Counted from the stretch's first letter, positions 1 through 9,577 are shown. The stretch: 64,000 nucleotides of DNA from CAVQAH01 sp963784195 (GCA_963784195.1 CAWARA010000009.1:262042-326041); one strand, 5' to 3'. Notes: generated by a model not told the origin, from the sequence alone. Made by a program: numbers and translations.

Positions 1-1
1 T

Positions 2-436
2 CGGATGGCGATGGCCTGGCAGCGCGTCGATCGTCCCGAGGACGTGCACCCGTGGTTCCTTCGCGACGCACCTGGTTTTCAGATCGTGCCGGAGCTCGTC
101 CCTCGGCCCTCGGACGCGATTTTCGACAAGATCACGATGTCGGCGTTCGAAGGCACGCCGCTGGACATCGTGCTGCGCGATGCCGGGGTGAATGCCTTCG
201 CGATTGTGGGTGTCGCCACCGAAATCGGAATCGAGCCAACCGTGCGGCACGGCGCGGATCTCGGGTACATCCCGATCGTGATTCGCGACGCATGCGGGGC
301 TGGCCATCACGAGGCCGGCGAGCGCGCGATGGCCACCCTCGAATACATCGGCGACGCGATGCTCACGACGGTCGAGGGATTTGCGACGGCGCTTCGCAGC
401 AGAAACGCCGTCGCGGACCGCGAGCACTACGGTTGA
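2..436 (+). CDS. Isochorismatase-fold hydrolase, 5' end outside window
   Basis: C-terminal 143 or more residues of an isochorismatase/nicotinamidase-fold protein. The segment DKITMSAFEGTPL carries the conserved Lys of the fold, and AIVGVATEIGIEPTVRHG is the region before the nucleophile elbow. At the position where cysteine hydrolases have Cys (usually GVATDVCV) this protein has Gly, as in true isochorismatases of the EntB/PhzD type, so it is probably not a thiol hydrolase. The family is usually 180-220 residues and the frame is open to the left edge, so the ATG at 5 is probably internal and the catalytic Asp lies outside. The substrate cannot be deduced. Confidence 0.8.
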   Translation, partial: RMAMAWQRVDRPEDVHPWFLRDAPGFQIVPELVPRPSDAIFDKITMSAFEGTPLDIVLRDAGVNAFAIVGVATEIGIEPTVRHGADLGYIPIVIRDACGAGHHEAGERAMATLEYIGDAMLTTVEGFATALRSRNAVADREHYG

Positions 437-460
437 GTGCGCCCACCTGCAGCGCGTCGG

Positions 461-1684
461 TTATCGCGACGTCGATAGATCGAAGACCACCTGATCGTAC
501 CAGAGGAGCTTCTCGAAAAAAGTCCTGGCGCGCGGCAACAGGCGGGCGCCGCCTGCACGGTCGACAATCGTCGCGATGCTGCGACGGCCATCGATGGCGT
601 CGAGCATGTCCTTCTCTCGTGCGTCGATGGGGAGAATCAGATCTGGAGAGGCGTGGTATCGACTCAACACCACACCCGCTGCGCCTGGAGGCAGACGCTC
701 CTGGACGCACAGAGTCCCGGGAAGCCGAATTGGCACGTATTGCGGCCAGCGCTCCTGATCGTCAAGGCGCACCTTCACACACACGGGAGACGCGTCGCTT
801 CGCGACACGATGACGCTGTGACTCGCGAGCGTGCCACGCCACAGCTCCATTGCCGCGTACTGCTCGCACTCGGAAAGATCGGCCAGCCGTTTCGCGTGGG
901 GCGTCGCCGCGATGGCACCGCACTGAGGCAAATATGGAGCCTGACTGTACCAGCGAACGAACGTCAAGCCATTGCGCTCGATGAAATCGAACAGTTGCGG
1001 CACGGAGTACGAACGATCGCGGGGGTTCAGCAGGGCATCGGCCAGAGCGTCGGGGTTCGCGGCATCTCGCGATCCGCGCAGCAGCGTCACTAACGGGTGC
1101 TGCTGAGGCAGCGCCTTCAGCACGTCGATCAGATCGCTGATCTCTCGCTCTGAAGTTCCGATGCCGAGTCTTCGGCAATAGTCCTGAAGCATGTAGACGC
1201 CGGTCCGGCCGTACGGCGCATAGACCATCACGTTCATCGCGCCCTCCGGCTTCAGCACAGAACGAAGCGCGCGGAGGCCGGCATCGGGGTCGATGAGGTG
1301 GTGCAGCACGCCCGTGCAGACGATCAGGTCGAAGTCGCGATCGAGCGAGGCGGCGCTCTCGAGCGGCAGTTGACGAATGTCGAGATTCGTCAGGTTGTAC
1401 TTGCGCTTCAACTGCCCGGTCTGATCGAGGCTGGTCGGGCTGACGTCAATGCCGACGACGCGGGCATCGGGGCGACAGAGCGCGTACTTGGCGGCTTGCC
1501 ATGTTCCGCATCCGGCGACGAGGATATCCAGATCGGCGCGATACGGTCTCTCGGGCCACAGCAGGTGGTACTCGGCGCGATGGCGATTCTCGTCCTGCCA
1601 CTCGTCACGAGCGCGATCCAGATTGGCGACGGGAGGCGGATAGGGGTGGCTGGTATAGAAGTCGCGGACAGGATCGGCATTCAT
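461..1684 (-). CDS. Class I SAM-dependent methyltransferase
   Basis: 407-residue cytosolic methyltransferase. Motif I is DILVAGCGTWQAAKYA, followed by the acidic VVGIDVS and the post-motif DFDLIVCTGVLHHLIDP, so the SAM-binding Rossmann domain occupies roughly residues 45-200. The C-terminal 200 residues are not assigned. The frame stays open upstream to 2125, but that part is the antisense shadow of the arylsulfatase gene. The start was placed at ATG 1684 (MNADPVRDFYTSHPYPPP), where family-like sequence begins. No strong ribosome site is visible. The gene lies just downstream of the arylsulfatase on the same strand. The acceptor substrate is unknown. Confidence 0.8.
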   Translation of the reverse strand: MNADPVRDFYTSHPYPPPVANLDRARDEWQDENRHRAEYHLLWPERPYRADLDILVAGCGTWQAAKYALCRPDARVVGIDVSPTSLDQTGQLKRKYNLTNLDIRQLPLESAASLDRDFDLIVCTGVLHHLIDPDAGLRALRSVLKPEGAMNVMVYAPYGRTGVYMLQDYCRRLGIGTSEREISDLIDVLKALPQQHPLVTLLRGSRDAANPDALADALLNPRDRSYSVPQLFDFIERNGLTFVRWYSQAPYLPQCGAIAATPHAKRLADLSECEQYAAMELWRGTLASHSVIVSRSDASPVCVKVRLDDQERWPQYVPIRLPGTLCVQERLPPGAAGVVLSRYHASPDLILPIDAREKDMLDAIDGRRSIATIVDRAGGARLLPRARTFFEKLLWYDQVVFDLSTSR

Positions 1685-1802
1685 CTCGAATAGGCGAGTG
1701 TCCCCGAAGCCGGGGGTGGCGTCAAACTCGCGGGCGTGCGGAGGAGGGAGGCCGTCGTCTCGAACGACCGCCTCCCTCTCTGTCGAAGCGCGGGTCAGGC
1801 GA

Positions 1803-3321
1803 CTAGCTAGCGCCCGCAGCCGCCTTCGCGAGGGCCTGGCCGATCTGCCGCGCCTTCTCGATGCGCCTTGTCGACGCTGAAGCTGGCCGGCGTCTGTCGC
1901 GGCGGGAAGTCCTTGAACGTCTTGAGGAACTCCCCGACGATCATCTGCGCCGGGACGAGCAGGAACGCGCGGTCGGCCTTCCACTTGTCGTAGAACATCG
2001 AGGCGTCCTCGGACGCCCGTTCGAACGGGTCGCTCCGCAGGTTGTACATGTGCGGCATGCGCATCGCGACGAAGGGTTCCCCCCAGACGCCTAACCCATG
2101 GGCACGCTGCTCGATGAAGGTGCACTTCCAGTGGCCGACGCGTATGGCCATCAGGTCGCCGTCATCGCTCCAGTAGAGAAGTCCCTTGCGCGGATTCTCC
2201 TTGACCTCGCCCTTGAGGAACGGAAGCAGGTTGTAGCCGTCGATGTGGACCTTGAACGTCTTGTTGCCCGACTTGTAGCCGCCTTTCTTGAGCTTCTCGA
2301 CGACATCCGGGTCGCCGCCCGCCGCGGCCAGCGTCGGGAGCATGTCCTGATGCGAGAAGATCTCGTTGGACACCGTGCCCGGCTTGATCACGCCGGGCCA
2401 GCGAATGGCACAGGGTACTCGCCAGCCGCCCTCGAAGTTGGTGGCCTTCTCACCGCGGAACGGCGTCGTGCCGCCGTCGGGCCAGCTCATGACCTCGGCG
2501 CCGTTGTCGGTCGAGTACATCACGATCGTGTTGTCGGTGATGCCGAGTTGATCGAGCTTGTCGAGCAGCTTGCCGACGTGACCGTCGTGCTCCACCATAC
2601 CGTCGGGATAGACGCCCAGACCGGTCTTGCCCTCGGATTCCTTCTTGAGGTGCGTGAAGATGTGCATCCGGGTCGAGTTCCACCAGCAGAAGAACGGCTT
2701 GTTGTCCTTGACCGCCTTCTCCATGAACTTGAGGCTCGCATCGAGGAACTCCTCGTCGACTGTCTCCATGCGCTTCGATCGTCAGCGGCCCCGTGTTCTC
2801 GATCTTCTGCGTGCCATCCGGGTTGGCCCACTGCGGAGGACTCCGCGCGGCCCGAACTTCTTCTTGAACTCGGGATCTTTCGGGTAGTCGGGATTCTCCG
2901 GTTCCTGCTCGGCGTTCAGGTGATAAAGGTTGCCGAAGAACTCGTCGAAGCCGTGCGCGGTGGGCAGGAACTCGTCACGGTCACCGAGGTGGTTCTTGCC
3001 GAACTGCCCGGTCACGTAACCGAGCGGCTTCAGCACGTCGGCGATCGTCGGATCTTCAGGTCTGAGCCCAAGGTCCGCGCCTGGCAGACCGACCTTGGTG
3101 AGGCCGGTGCGGATCGGCGACTGCCCGGTGATGAACGCTGCGCGGCCGGCAGTGCAGCTCTGCTGTCCGTACCAGTCGGTGAAGTTCGCACCCTCTTTGG
3201 CAACACGGTCGATGTTCGGGGTGCGATACCCCATGATCCCGTGGTTGTTCACGCTGACGTTGAACCAGCCGATGTCGTCGCCCCAGATGATCAGAATGTT
3301 GGGTTTGTCCGTTTTTGCCAT
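1803..3321 (-). pseudogene. Arylsulfatase (type I, Cys-dependent), broken by three indels
   Basis: Sulfatase of the alkaline-phosphatase superfamily; sulfate-ester hydrolysis is the expected reaction. N-terminal NILIIWGDDIGW holds the metal Asp pair, and SCTAGRAAF is the CxAxR formylglycine site. A downstream DNGAEVMSWPDGGTTPFRGEK is the second metal/Lys region. A good ribosome site (AGGAG) precedes ATG 3321. The frame is lost near 2840 by an apparent 1-nt deletion (WANPDGTQKIENTGPLT is readable in the next frame) and restored near 2790 by a 1-nt insertion, leaving an in-frame TGA at 2784-2782. A third indel near 1860 makes the natural C-terminus (EKARQIGQALAKAAAGAS) end at 1803 rather than 1807. 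Full length would be about 505 residues. Confidence 0.8.
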
Positions 3322-3482
3322 AGCTTTCTCCTCGGTCAGCCAGGTAGTGGAAATCCACGAAATAGGCGCGGATCCGAAGGCGGAAAGGGAATTTTGAAGT
3401 GATTTCCGGCACGAAATCTATAGCGCCTTGGTATCATCGGCCGGCTGGTCTCTTACTCGTCGGCAATCGAAGGAGCCTTGAT

Positions 3483-4981
3483 ATGCGCCGTGCCTCACTT
3501 GTCGTCGCGATGCTGCTGGTCTCTGCCGGGTTGACCTCTGCGCAGCCGCTGTTTACGGATTCGTTACCGAAGGAAGAGTTCGCCGAGCGTCGGGCGAAGC
3601 TCTTCGACAAGATCGGCGACGGCGTCGCCATCATCCAGGGCACGGCCGAGACCGGCAATGCCAAGAAGTTCAGACAGAACAATCAGTTCTACTACCTGAC
3701 CGGCGTCGAGGTGCCGCGGGCAATCCTGCTCATGGATGGCAAGACGAAGCGGTCGACGCTGTTCCTGCCGCCCCGCAACGAACGGAGTGAACGGTCCGAA
3801 GGTCCGATCCTCACCCCCGGTCCTGAAGCCGTGCAATTGACGGGTATCGAGGCCGTCGAGGCGCGCGATGCATTCGAGACGGCATTGAAGGGCGTCGCGG
3901 CCTCGCCGCGGACCGCCTATATGCCTGCCAGGCCGGAGGTACTCGGCGGCGCATCGGTCAGCGATCCGCGCGGCCTGTGGAACGCCTCGGCGGCCGATCC
4001 GTGGGACGGGGGCAAGTCACGGGAGACCCGGTTCATCGACAAGCTGCGCGCTGCGGCGCCGTCGCTCGACATCAAGGATCTCGATCCGCTCATCGATGAC
4101 TTGCGCTTCGTCAAGAGCCCGCGCGAGATCGCGCTGATTCGCGAGTCCACGCGAATCGCCGGTGTGGCAATGATGGAGGCGATGCGCTCGGCCAGGCCGG
4201 GGATGTACGAATACGAGATCGAAGCGATCGGCGACTACATCTTCAAGGTCCACAACGCGCAGGGCGTCGCGTACTTCGCGCTGGTTGCCGCGGGCAAGAA
4301 CAGCCACTATCCGCACTACCACTCGCGCAGACCCAGACGAAGGACGGCGACCTGATCCTGTTCGACTACGCACCCGACTACAAGTACTACGCATCCGACG
4401 TCACGCGCGAGTTTCCGGTGAATGGCAAGTTCACCGCCGATCAGCGCGAGCTGTACGGGATCTACGTGAAGCTCTACAAATCGCTGATGACGTCGATCAA
4501 ACCGAACGTGCCGATGCGTGAGATCCTCACCAACGTCGTCGCCAAGATGGACGCAGCGATTGCGGGGCACACATTCAACAATCCCAAGTACAAGGAAGCG
4601 GCCAACCGTTTCGTGGAGAACTACCGACGCCGCCTGAATCCGCCCGCGGCAGCCGACCCCAACGCCCCGCCGCGCCGCGAAGGCAGCCTCGGCCACACAG
4701 TCGGCATGGAGGTCCACGACGTGAACACGCCGCATGGGGACAAGCTGGTGCCAGGCATGGTCTTCACGATCGAGCCGGCGCTGACGATTCCCGAGGATCG
4801 TGTCTACGTGCGGCTGGAAGACGTCATCCTGATGACCGAGACGGGCTACGAGAACCTCTCGGACTTCGTGCCGATCGAGATCGATGCCATCGAAAAGCTG
4901 ATGGCCGAGCCGGGGATGTTCGAGAAATACCTGCCCAAGAAAACGACGACGACCGTGGTACCGCAGGCATCGAGGCGGTAG
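3483..4981 (+). pseudogene. Aminopeptidase P family protein (M24), one frameshift
   Basis: Secreted Xaa-Pro aminopeptidase-like metallopeptidase. Start ATG 3483 follows a GAAGGAG ribosome site and gives a signal peptide (MRRASLVVAMLLVSAGLTSA). The N-terminal AMP_N domain spans about residues 25-170. The pita-bread domain has all five metal ligands: Asp in LFDYAPD, Asp in ASDVTREF, His in HTVGMEVHD, Glu in TIEPAL and Glu in RLEDVIL. One indel near 4323 ends the first frame at 4355 while the second frame continues to 4981. Both halves are otherwise uninterrupted, so a sequence error is as likely as a real lesion. Likely role: periplasmic degradation of proline-containing peptides. Confidence 0.85.
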
Positions 4982-5003
4982 CGAACGAGTCGCGACCGCC
5001 TGG

Positions 5004-6125
5004 TCACCCGACGCGCAGTGTTCGCATCGCGATCCTGCGGAACACGTCGCGTCGGGGGCCAGTCAGGAACATCCATCTGAGCAGCTCGACGCTCCGCGGC
5101 GGCCGGAGGTTCCGCGCGCGCTGCGCCGCACACAGCTGATCGACGACGTCGAGCGGCTTTTCACGCAAGCCGTCGATGAGCGCCACTCGATGCACGCAGG
5201 AGACCGTGCAGAGCGGCGCGCACGATTTCGTCGACGCGTACTCACGCTCGAGGTCCGCAGCACCGTACTGGTCGAGCGGAATCCCAGGGTACCCGCGCTG
5301 CTGGGAGCACCAGTGCACCAGCCCGTCCTCACAGACATAGAGATAACGCGACCCGGCCCGGCACTGCCAGCTGTTCGACGCCCCATCGATCAGGTTTCGC
5401 TGGAACTCGGCGTCGTGCGCATGTGAATAGAATCCGCGGCCAAGCGAGGAGACCTCCGCGTGCACGGCGCGCTGTCCGGCGTCGAGGGGCATCAGCGTTC
5501 CCGAACCGTCATGAATCAGGCCGACCGATGTACCGAAACCGAGCTCCAGCGCCCGCCGGGCGATCACCAGCGCGTCCGACGGGTGGCGAACTCCGGAACC
5601 GAGCACGGTATTGATGTTGACGTCGAACTCCGCGTGTTCGGCCAGGCTCTGGAGCTTCTGATCCAGGACCTTCAGGCTCTTGTGCGAGACCTCGTCGGGG
5701 ATCACGTTGTCGACGCTGATCTGCAGGCGGTCGAGCCCTGCGCGGTTGAGCCTTCGGATGCGCTCGGCCGTCAGAAAGTACCCGTTCGTCAGCAGGCTGG
5801 CGAAGATCCCGTGATGTCTGATGCGGCCGATGATCTCGTCGAGATCGGGATGGAGCAATGGCTCGCCGCCGCTCAGATCGATCATCGCCGTGCCGAGCAT
5901 CGCCAGCCGATCGATCCGGCTGAGCATCTGCGGCGTCGGGACGGGCGGCGAGACCTTGTCGAACTCGTTGCAATACGTGCAGGACAGATTGCAGCGCCGC
6001 GTGGGAACGACCTGCGCAAGGATGGGGTGGCGGCTCGACTCGAGAGCTTTGGCGATGATCCGGGCCATGCGAATCCGACGGTTGATGGCCAGGGTCCGGC
6101 GGCGAACCGTTGTGAACGTCATCAC
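5004..6125 (-). CDS. Radical SAM protein with Cys-rich C-terminal cluster
   Basis: 373 residues. CNLSCTYC is the CxxxCxxC motif that binds the SAM-cleaving 4Fe-4S cluster, and DLSGGEPLLHPDL is the GGEP SAM-binding motif. The second half has several cysteines (SWQCRAGSRYLYVCEDG, HWCSQQRGYPG, CAPLCTVSC) that look like a SPASM/twitch auxiliary cluster. Enzymes of this layout modify peptides or small molecules, or act in lipid or cofactor synthesis. No precursor peptide gene is visible next to it. The start is GTG 6125 or ATG 6122, after GAGG. The gene converges on the aminopeptidase with 22 bp between them. Confidence 0.85.
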   Translation of the reverse strand: MMTFTTVRRRTLAINRRIRMARIIAKALESSRHPILAQVVPTRRCNLSCTYCNEFDKVSPPVPTPQMLSRIDRLAMLGTAMIDLSGGEPLLHPDLDEIIGRIRHHGIFASLLTNGYFLTAERIRRLNRAGLDRLQISVDNVIPDEVSHKSLKVLDQKLQSLAEHAEFDVNINTVLGSGVRHPSDALVIARRALELGFGTSVGLIHDGSGTLMPLDAGQRAVHAEVSSLGRGFYSHAHDAEFQRNLIDGASNSWQCRAGSRYLYVCEDGLVHWCSQQRGYPGIPLDQYGAADLEREYASTKSCAPLCTVSCVHRVALIDGLREKPLDVVDQLCAAQRARNLRPPRSVELLRWMFLTGPRRDVFRRIAMRTLRVG

Positions 6126-6231
6126 AACCTCACGGTCCGATCATACGGCTGCGCAGCGTCGCCGGCCACCGCGGCCGATCGAGTGAGGAGAACTGAGCAG
6201 GCAGAAGAGGGGCGGAATCCGCAGGACTCTG

Positions 6232-6375
6232 TCAACGCTTCTTGCCAGGGCGCCCGACAGTGCTCGTTCGCTTCGCACGTGGCTTTTGCTTCTGACGCTC
6301 GCGCGCGAGGTCGTCAGGCGTCAGCCGGCCGGACATCTTGTAGTGATCGGGGTTGACCTTGTTTCGTCGACTCAT
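6232..6375 (-). CDS. Small conserved-looking basic protein, 47 aa
   Basis: A 47-residue ORF beginning MSRRNKVNPDHYKMSGRLTP and ending in a Lys/Arg-rich tail (TSTVGRPGKKR). An AGGAAG ribosome site lies about ten bases upstream of ATG 6375. The NPDHYK start followed by a basic tail resembles short uncharacterised proteins found in many bacteria, but this comes from memory and was not searched. It sits 33 bp downstream of the baeRF gene on the same strand and may be co-transcribed. The function is unknown. The frame remains open further upstream, but there it overlaps the baeRF coding region antiparallel to sense codon use. Confidence 0.55.
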   Translation of the reverse strand: MSRRNKVNPDHYKMSGRLTPDDLARERQKQKPRAKRTSTVGRPGKKR

Positions 6376-6407
6376 CGCACCAGCTTCCTGGGGTTCAACG
6401 GGCCACT

Positions 6408-7565
6408 CTAGATACGGAATCGCAGAATCGCGCCGACGCCGCCGTGGTCGCGGAGCAACTCGGCGTCCTCGATGATGCGCACGCGGGCACCCGTCTGTTG
6501 CGCGCGCGTCACGAGCTCGTCGGACAGGTGAAGTTGCTTCTGATTCGCCGAACCCGGTGCAGATGTTTCCGCTGCGACCGGTTCCGGCGCGGCGTCCTCG
6601 GGCAGCGTCTGAACAGGTTTGAGGGCCTGGGGCGTCGCCGCAATCAACAATTCGTCGACCTGCCCCAACTGCAGCGCTCGCATCGTCGCCTCGGGGCCAA
6701 CGGCACCTAGCCCTCCGCTCCGCCACGCATCGATCAGCTCATTCACCCGATCCTTGTCCGTGGACGCATCCCGCTGACGAAGAGCTTCGAGCGTCGCCTT
6801 CAACACCTCGTCTTCAGGCGCATGGCGGTCGAGCCGCAGCACGTCGACGACCTTCTCGCTCAACTGAACCGGAAGCGCATCCTTGAAGAGAGGGACGGCG
6901 ACCTCGTCGCCGACGACGATGATGTGCTGAATGTTGTCGGCGCGGACGATGCGGTCGAGCGTGTCGACGACTTCCTTGATGTGATGAAGATGAACGTTCT
7001 CGACATGGCGCTGATAGCGTGCCTGGGACCACCCACCCATCGAGGTCCGCCGTGTCTTCACACCCTTGACGTCTTCGCGCTTCTCTACCGATCCCAGACC
7101 GAACGCGAAGATCCGCGCGTGGTTCGTATCGAGCATCACCGCTGCATAGCGCGGATATTGATCCATCAGGCGCATGAGCGGATAGATGTGCGGGACTGCA
7201 CCGATGAAGAGCCAGTGGTCCTCGATCGGCGCATCGAGTTGAACGGCCTCGAAGAAGTCGCCAGCGCCTGCCGAGGCAAAGAGTGCCAGGCCGTTCGCCG
7301 ATCGGTTCACCTCGTTCGCCAAATAGTCATTGATGCGCTCGATATCTCGTTCGAGGCTGGCGCGAGCTGATAAGTTCTGTTTGAATGCTTTAAGCTGATC
7401 CGCGAACGACTTCCGGCAGAACTGCTCGTGGTTGTCACGGCCGTGCTGGTTGGGACTGAGGTTCAAGTAGAGGCTAACAACCGGCGAGGCCTGTGGCTCG
7501 AACGCGGCAAGTTTCTGCACCTGCTCACTCAGAGGTGTATCGACTGTGGGCTGGCTCTTTGTCAT
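6408..7565 (-). CDS. eRF1-like bacterial release-factor family protein (baeRF)
   Basis: About 385 residues of the bacterial archaeo-eukaryotic release factor (baeRF) group, related to the eRF1/Vms1 peptidyl-tRNA hydrolase superfamily. Supporting segments are the N-terminal SPVVSLYLNLSP, the central YAAVMLDTNHARIFAFGLG, the NIQHIIVVGDEVAVPLFK strand-turn and the C-terminal VRIIEDAELLRDHGGVGAILRFRI, whose end is typical of the family. A linker rich in Ala, Pro and Glu (around residues 315-340) precedes the last domain. Start: ATG 7565; GTG 7595 adds ten residues. Family members are proposed to act on stalled ribosomes or peptidyl-tRNA; no substrate evidence is visible here. Confidence 0.7.
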   Translation of the reverse strand: MTKSQPTVDTPLSEQVQKLAAFEPQASPVVSLYLNLSPNQHGRDNHEQFCRKSFADQLKAFKQNLSARASLERDIERINDYLANEVNRSANGLALFASAGAGDFFEAVQLDAPIEDHWLFIGAVPHIYPLMRLMDQYPRYAAVMLDTNHARIFAFGLGSVEKREDVKGVKTRRTSMGGWSQARYQRHVENVHLHHIKEVVDTLDRIVRADNIQHIIVVGDEVAVPLFKDALPVQLSEKVVDVLRLDRHAPEDEVLKATLEALRQRDASTDKDRVNELIDAWRSGGLGAVGPEATMRALQLGQVDELLIAATPQALKPVQTLPEDAAPEPVAAETSAPGSANQKQLHLSDELVTRAQQTGARVRIIEDAELLRDHGGVGAILRFRI

Positions 7566-7608
7566 GCGGCTCAAGAGCTGCAAGCGCCGTTCCACGGCGA
7601 CGATGGTG

Positions 7609-7743
7609 TCACCGTCGCCTGATCTCCTTGACCCCCTGATTGAGCCGTCGCCGTAGCAGCGTCCGCAAAGTCGTGCCGTCCGCGTAGCCGACCCGCGTCG
7701 CGATTTCGTCGACGCTCGCGTTGCCTTGCGTTGCCAGCCACGA
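7609..7743 (-). pseudogene. Remnant of an AraC/GlxA-type regulator (C-terminal HTH)
   Basis: A 44-codon stretch ending in TGA at 7611-7609 reads WLATQGNASVDEIATRVGYA followed by DGTTLRTLLRRRL. This is the second helix-turn-helix of an AraC-family transcription factor of the GlxA type. Nothing of the ligand domain or first helix remains: immediately upstream lies the end of the DUF937-OmpA gene, whose TAG is at 7746-7744. It is therefore a truncated relic left by a deletion or insertion whose other junction is the OmpA gene, not a functional gene. Confidence 0.7.
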
Positions 7744-8994
7744 CTACTTCTTGGTTACACGGATGTCGATGCGCCGGTTGCGCTGGCGTCCCTCGGCGGT
7801 AGCGTTGTCGGCGATGGGATGATTCTCGCCATAGCCCTCGGATTCCAACCGGGATCGATCGACGCCGAGATTGGCGATCTCTTTCAGCGTGTTGTCGGCG
7901 CGGTCGGCAGACAGCCTCAAGTTATAGGCATCGTCGCCGGCATTGTCGGTGTACCCGCCGATTTTGACGTTGACGTTGGGGTAGGCCTTGAGGATCTCGG
8001 CAACGTTGCGCAACTGTTCCTGCGACGACGGTTTGAGGAGAGCGGAATCAGTCTCGAACTCGAGCCGATCGAACGTCAACCAGGTTCCCCTGTCGGGAGT
8101 CAGTTTCGGATCCTCGATGAAGGTGATGAGCTTGCTCTCGACGCCGAGCGAGGGCACGCGGATCAGAACGCCTCGAGGCAGAGACCTGTTGACGAGATCG
8201 CCCGCCGTTGCGGGAGAGGGTGCTGCCGCGCCTGACGTCGCGACTTCCGGCCGCGGCGCGGGTGCCTGGACGGCCATCTCACGAGGCGCCTGGCGGCGCA
8301 ACACCAGGAATAGCGGGATGAGCGCCAGCAGAAGCAGGGGCATAACCCACTTCCACCGACCGGTGGCACCTCGCGATTCGATGTCCTTCGCCCATGCCGA
8401 GAGTGCCGGCGCCGCGCGAGCGCCCTCGTGGGCTCCTGCGAGCGGGGCTTGCCCCACTGCCCCGATGCCCAGCGCGGCGGCAAGGCCCTTCGGCTTGTCT
8501 TTCAGAAACGCCCGCTGATCGACGAGCAGGTTTCGCAGGCTGCCTGCGGTTAGCCCTGAGCTGATCAGACTCTGAGTGATGCGACCGATCACAAGGGGCA
8601 AGCTGATGGTGAGCAACGATCTCGCCGACGATCGATCGATCGCTGCATATGAGGACAGCCAGTCCGCAACCGACGCCGTTCGCCCCCCGAGCACGTCGTC
8701 GATCGCCGAGCGGCCTGTGCTCATCAGGCTGGTCACGCCGTTCGCCGCCGCGAGCGTGTGGGAGGTTTCAGCGTATTGGCGCACGTCGAGCTTGTTGCGC
8801 CGAATCAGGTCGACGAGCTCGCTGGCTCCCGCAGGCGTCGCGCCTTTGATGGCCAGCGCACTCATGATCGCCGGGACCGCGGCACCCAGGGCCGTCCCGG
8901 TGCTGGCTTGTGTCTCACCGATCGCCGTCGCGACCCGCGCCAGTGGTTCACCACTGAGGTCGTCCATCAGTTGCGCGATGAGATTGGTTGTCAC
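7744..8994 (-). CDS. DUF937-OmpA domain protein
   Basis: 416 residues from GTG 8994, preceded by AGGGGAA. Residues 1-150 match the DUF937 pattern (LIAQLMDDLSGEPLARVATA). One transmembrane helix (VMPLLLLALIPLFLVL, around residue 220) is followed by an Ala/Pro linker. Residues 295-416 form an OmpA-type peptidoglycan-binding domain, with VKIGGYTDNAGDDAYNLRLS and a C-terminal GRQRNRRIDIRV. The layout suggests a cytoplasmic DUF937 part anchored in the inner membrane with the OmpA part in the periplasm binding the cell wall. The role of DUF937 is unknown. Confidence 0.85.
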   Translation of the reverse strand: MTTNLIAQLMDDLSGEPLARVATAIGETQASTGTALGAAVPAIMSALAIKGATPAGASELVDLIRRNKLDVRQYAETSHTLAAANGVTSLMSTGRSAIDDVLGGRTASVADWLSSYAAIDRSSARSLLTISLPLVIGRITQSLISSGLTAGSLRNLLVDQRAFLKDKPKGLAAALGIGAVGQAPLAGAHEGARAAPALSAWAKDIESRGATGRWKWVMPLLLLALIPLFLVLRRQAPREMAVQAPAPRPEVATSGAAAPSPATAGDLVNRSLPRGVLIRVPSLGVESKLITFIEDPKLTPDRGTWLTFDRLEFETDSALLKPSSQEQLRNVAEILKAYPNVNVKIGGYTDNAGDDAYNLRLSADRADNTLKEIANLGVDRSRLESEGYGENHPIADNATAEGRQRNRRIDIRVTKK

Positions 8995-9364
8995 TGCAGT
9001 TCCCCTTCGATGACTTCGGTCGCGGCCTCCGGCGGTGACGCCTCTGCGGTGATTGGCTCTCTATCACTCGCCGTCGCACTATGGCAGCCGTGAAATCTCA
9101 TGTCACGTGCGACGCGTTCCATCGCACTGTCCGGAGTGGAAACTCGAGAGAGCGAACTCTAAGTCGCCGCGCATCCAGCCATTGCATTGTTAATACGTCG
9201 ACTGCGATTCACGGGCAAGGGGGCGTATACGGTCGAGGTCGCGATCCATTTCGCGCATCGCGTCTGGCAATTCTTATATCAAATATGGCGTCCCTGCCAA
9301 TGGAGATCACGCGCGTCGAGACCTAGAGTTGTGGTCACGTCTCGTCGAACCCGGAGTCATCATC
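8995..9364. other. Intergenic region, no gene recognised
   Basis: About 370 bp between the divergent DUF937-OmpA gene and the cysteine synthase fragment. The short ORFs here do not resemble proteins. An AT-rich patch around 9270-9290 (TTCTTATATCAAATATGG) could hold a promoter for the rightward genes, but no convincing -35/-10 pair was found. Confidence 0.4.
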
Positions 9365-9577
9365 ATGAGCAATCTGCCTGAGAGCATCCTGCACCGCATC
9401 GGCAACACGACGCTGATACCCTTGCGTCACATCACGCCAGCCAACGGCGCACGCATTCTCCTCAAACTCGAGAACGAGAATCCGACCGGCAGCATGAAGG
9501 ACCGGATGGCGCTCGCCATGATCGAAACAGCCGAAGCAGATGGACGGCTGGCGGCGGGCGGAACAGTCGTCGAGTAA
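9365..9577 (+). pseudogene. Cysteine synthase-type PLP enzyme, N-terminal fragment
   Basis: 70 codons matching the N-terminus of the CysK/CysM beta-family PLP enzymes: ILHRIGNTTLIPLRHI, then LLKLENENPTGSMKDRMA with the PLP lysine in SMKD. The fragment stops at GGTVVE followed by TAA, exactly where functional enzymes continue with YTGGSTG. One base further the DNA reads N-T-G and then loses similarity, so most of the gene (about 230 residues) is deleted rather than just frameshifted. It cannot be an active enzyme. Confidence 0.75.

Noticed and set aside
2782..2784. TGA in the arylsulfatase as a selenocysteine codon
   Set aside because: The TGA lies in a stretch that is out of frame between two compensating indels; the family has no Sec at this place.
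2098..3402. 434-codon plus-strand ORF opposite the arylsulfatase
   Set aside because: Val/Leu/Glu-rich shadow frame; the sulfatase motifs on the minus strand explain the region.
4300..4340. Programmed ribosomal frameshift in the aminopeptidase P gene
   Set aside because: No slippery heptamer or following pseudoknot is apparent, and many unrelated genes in the window show the same type of break.
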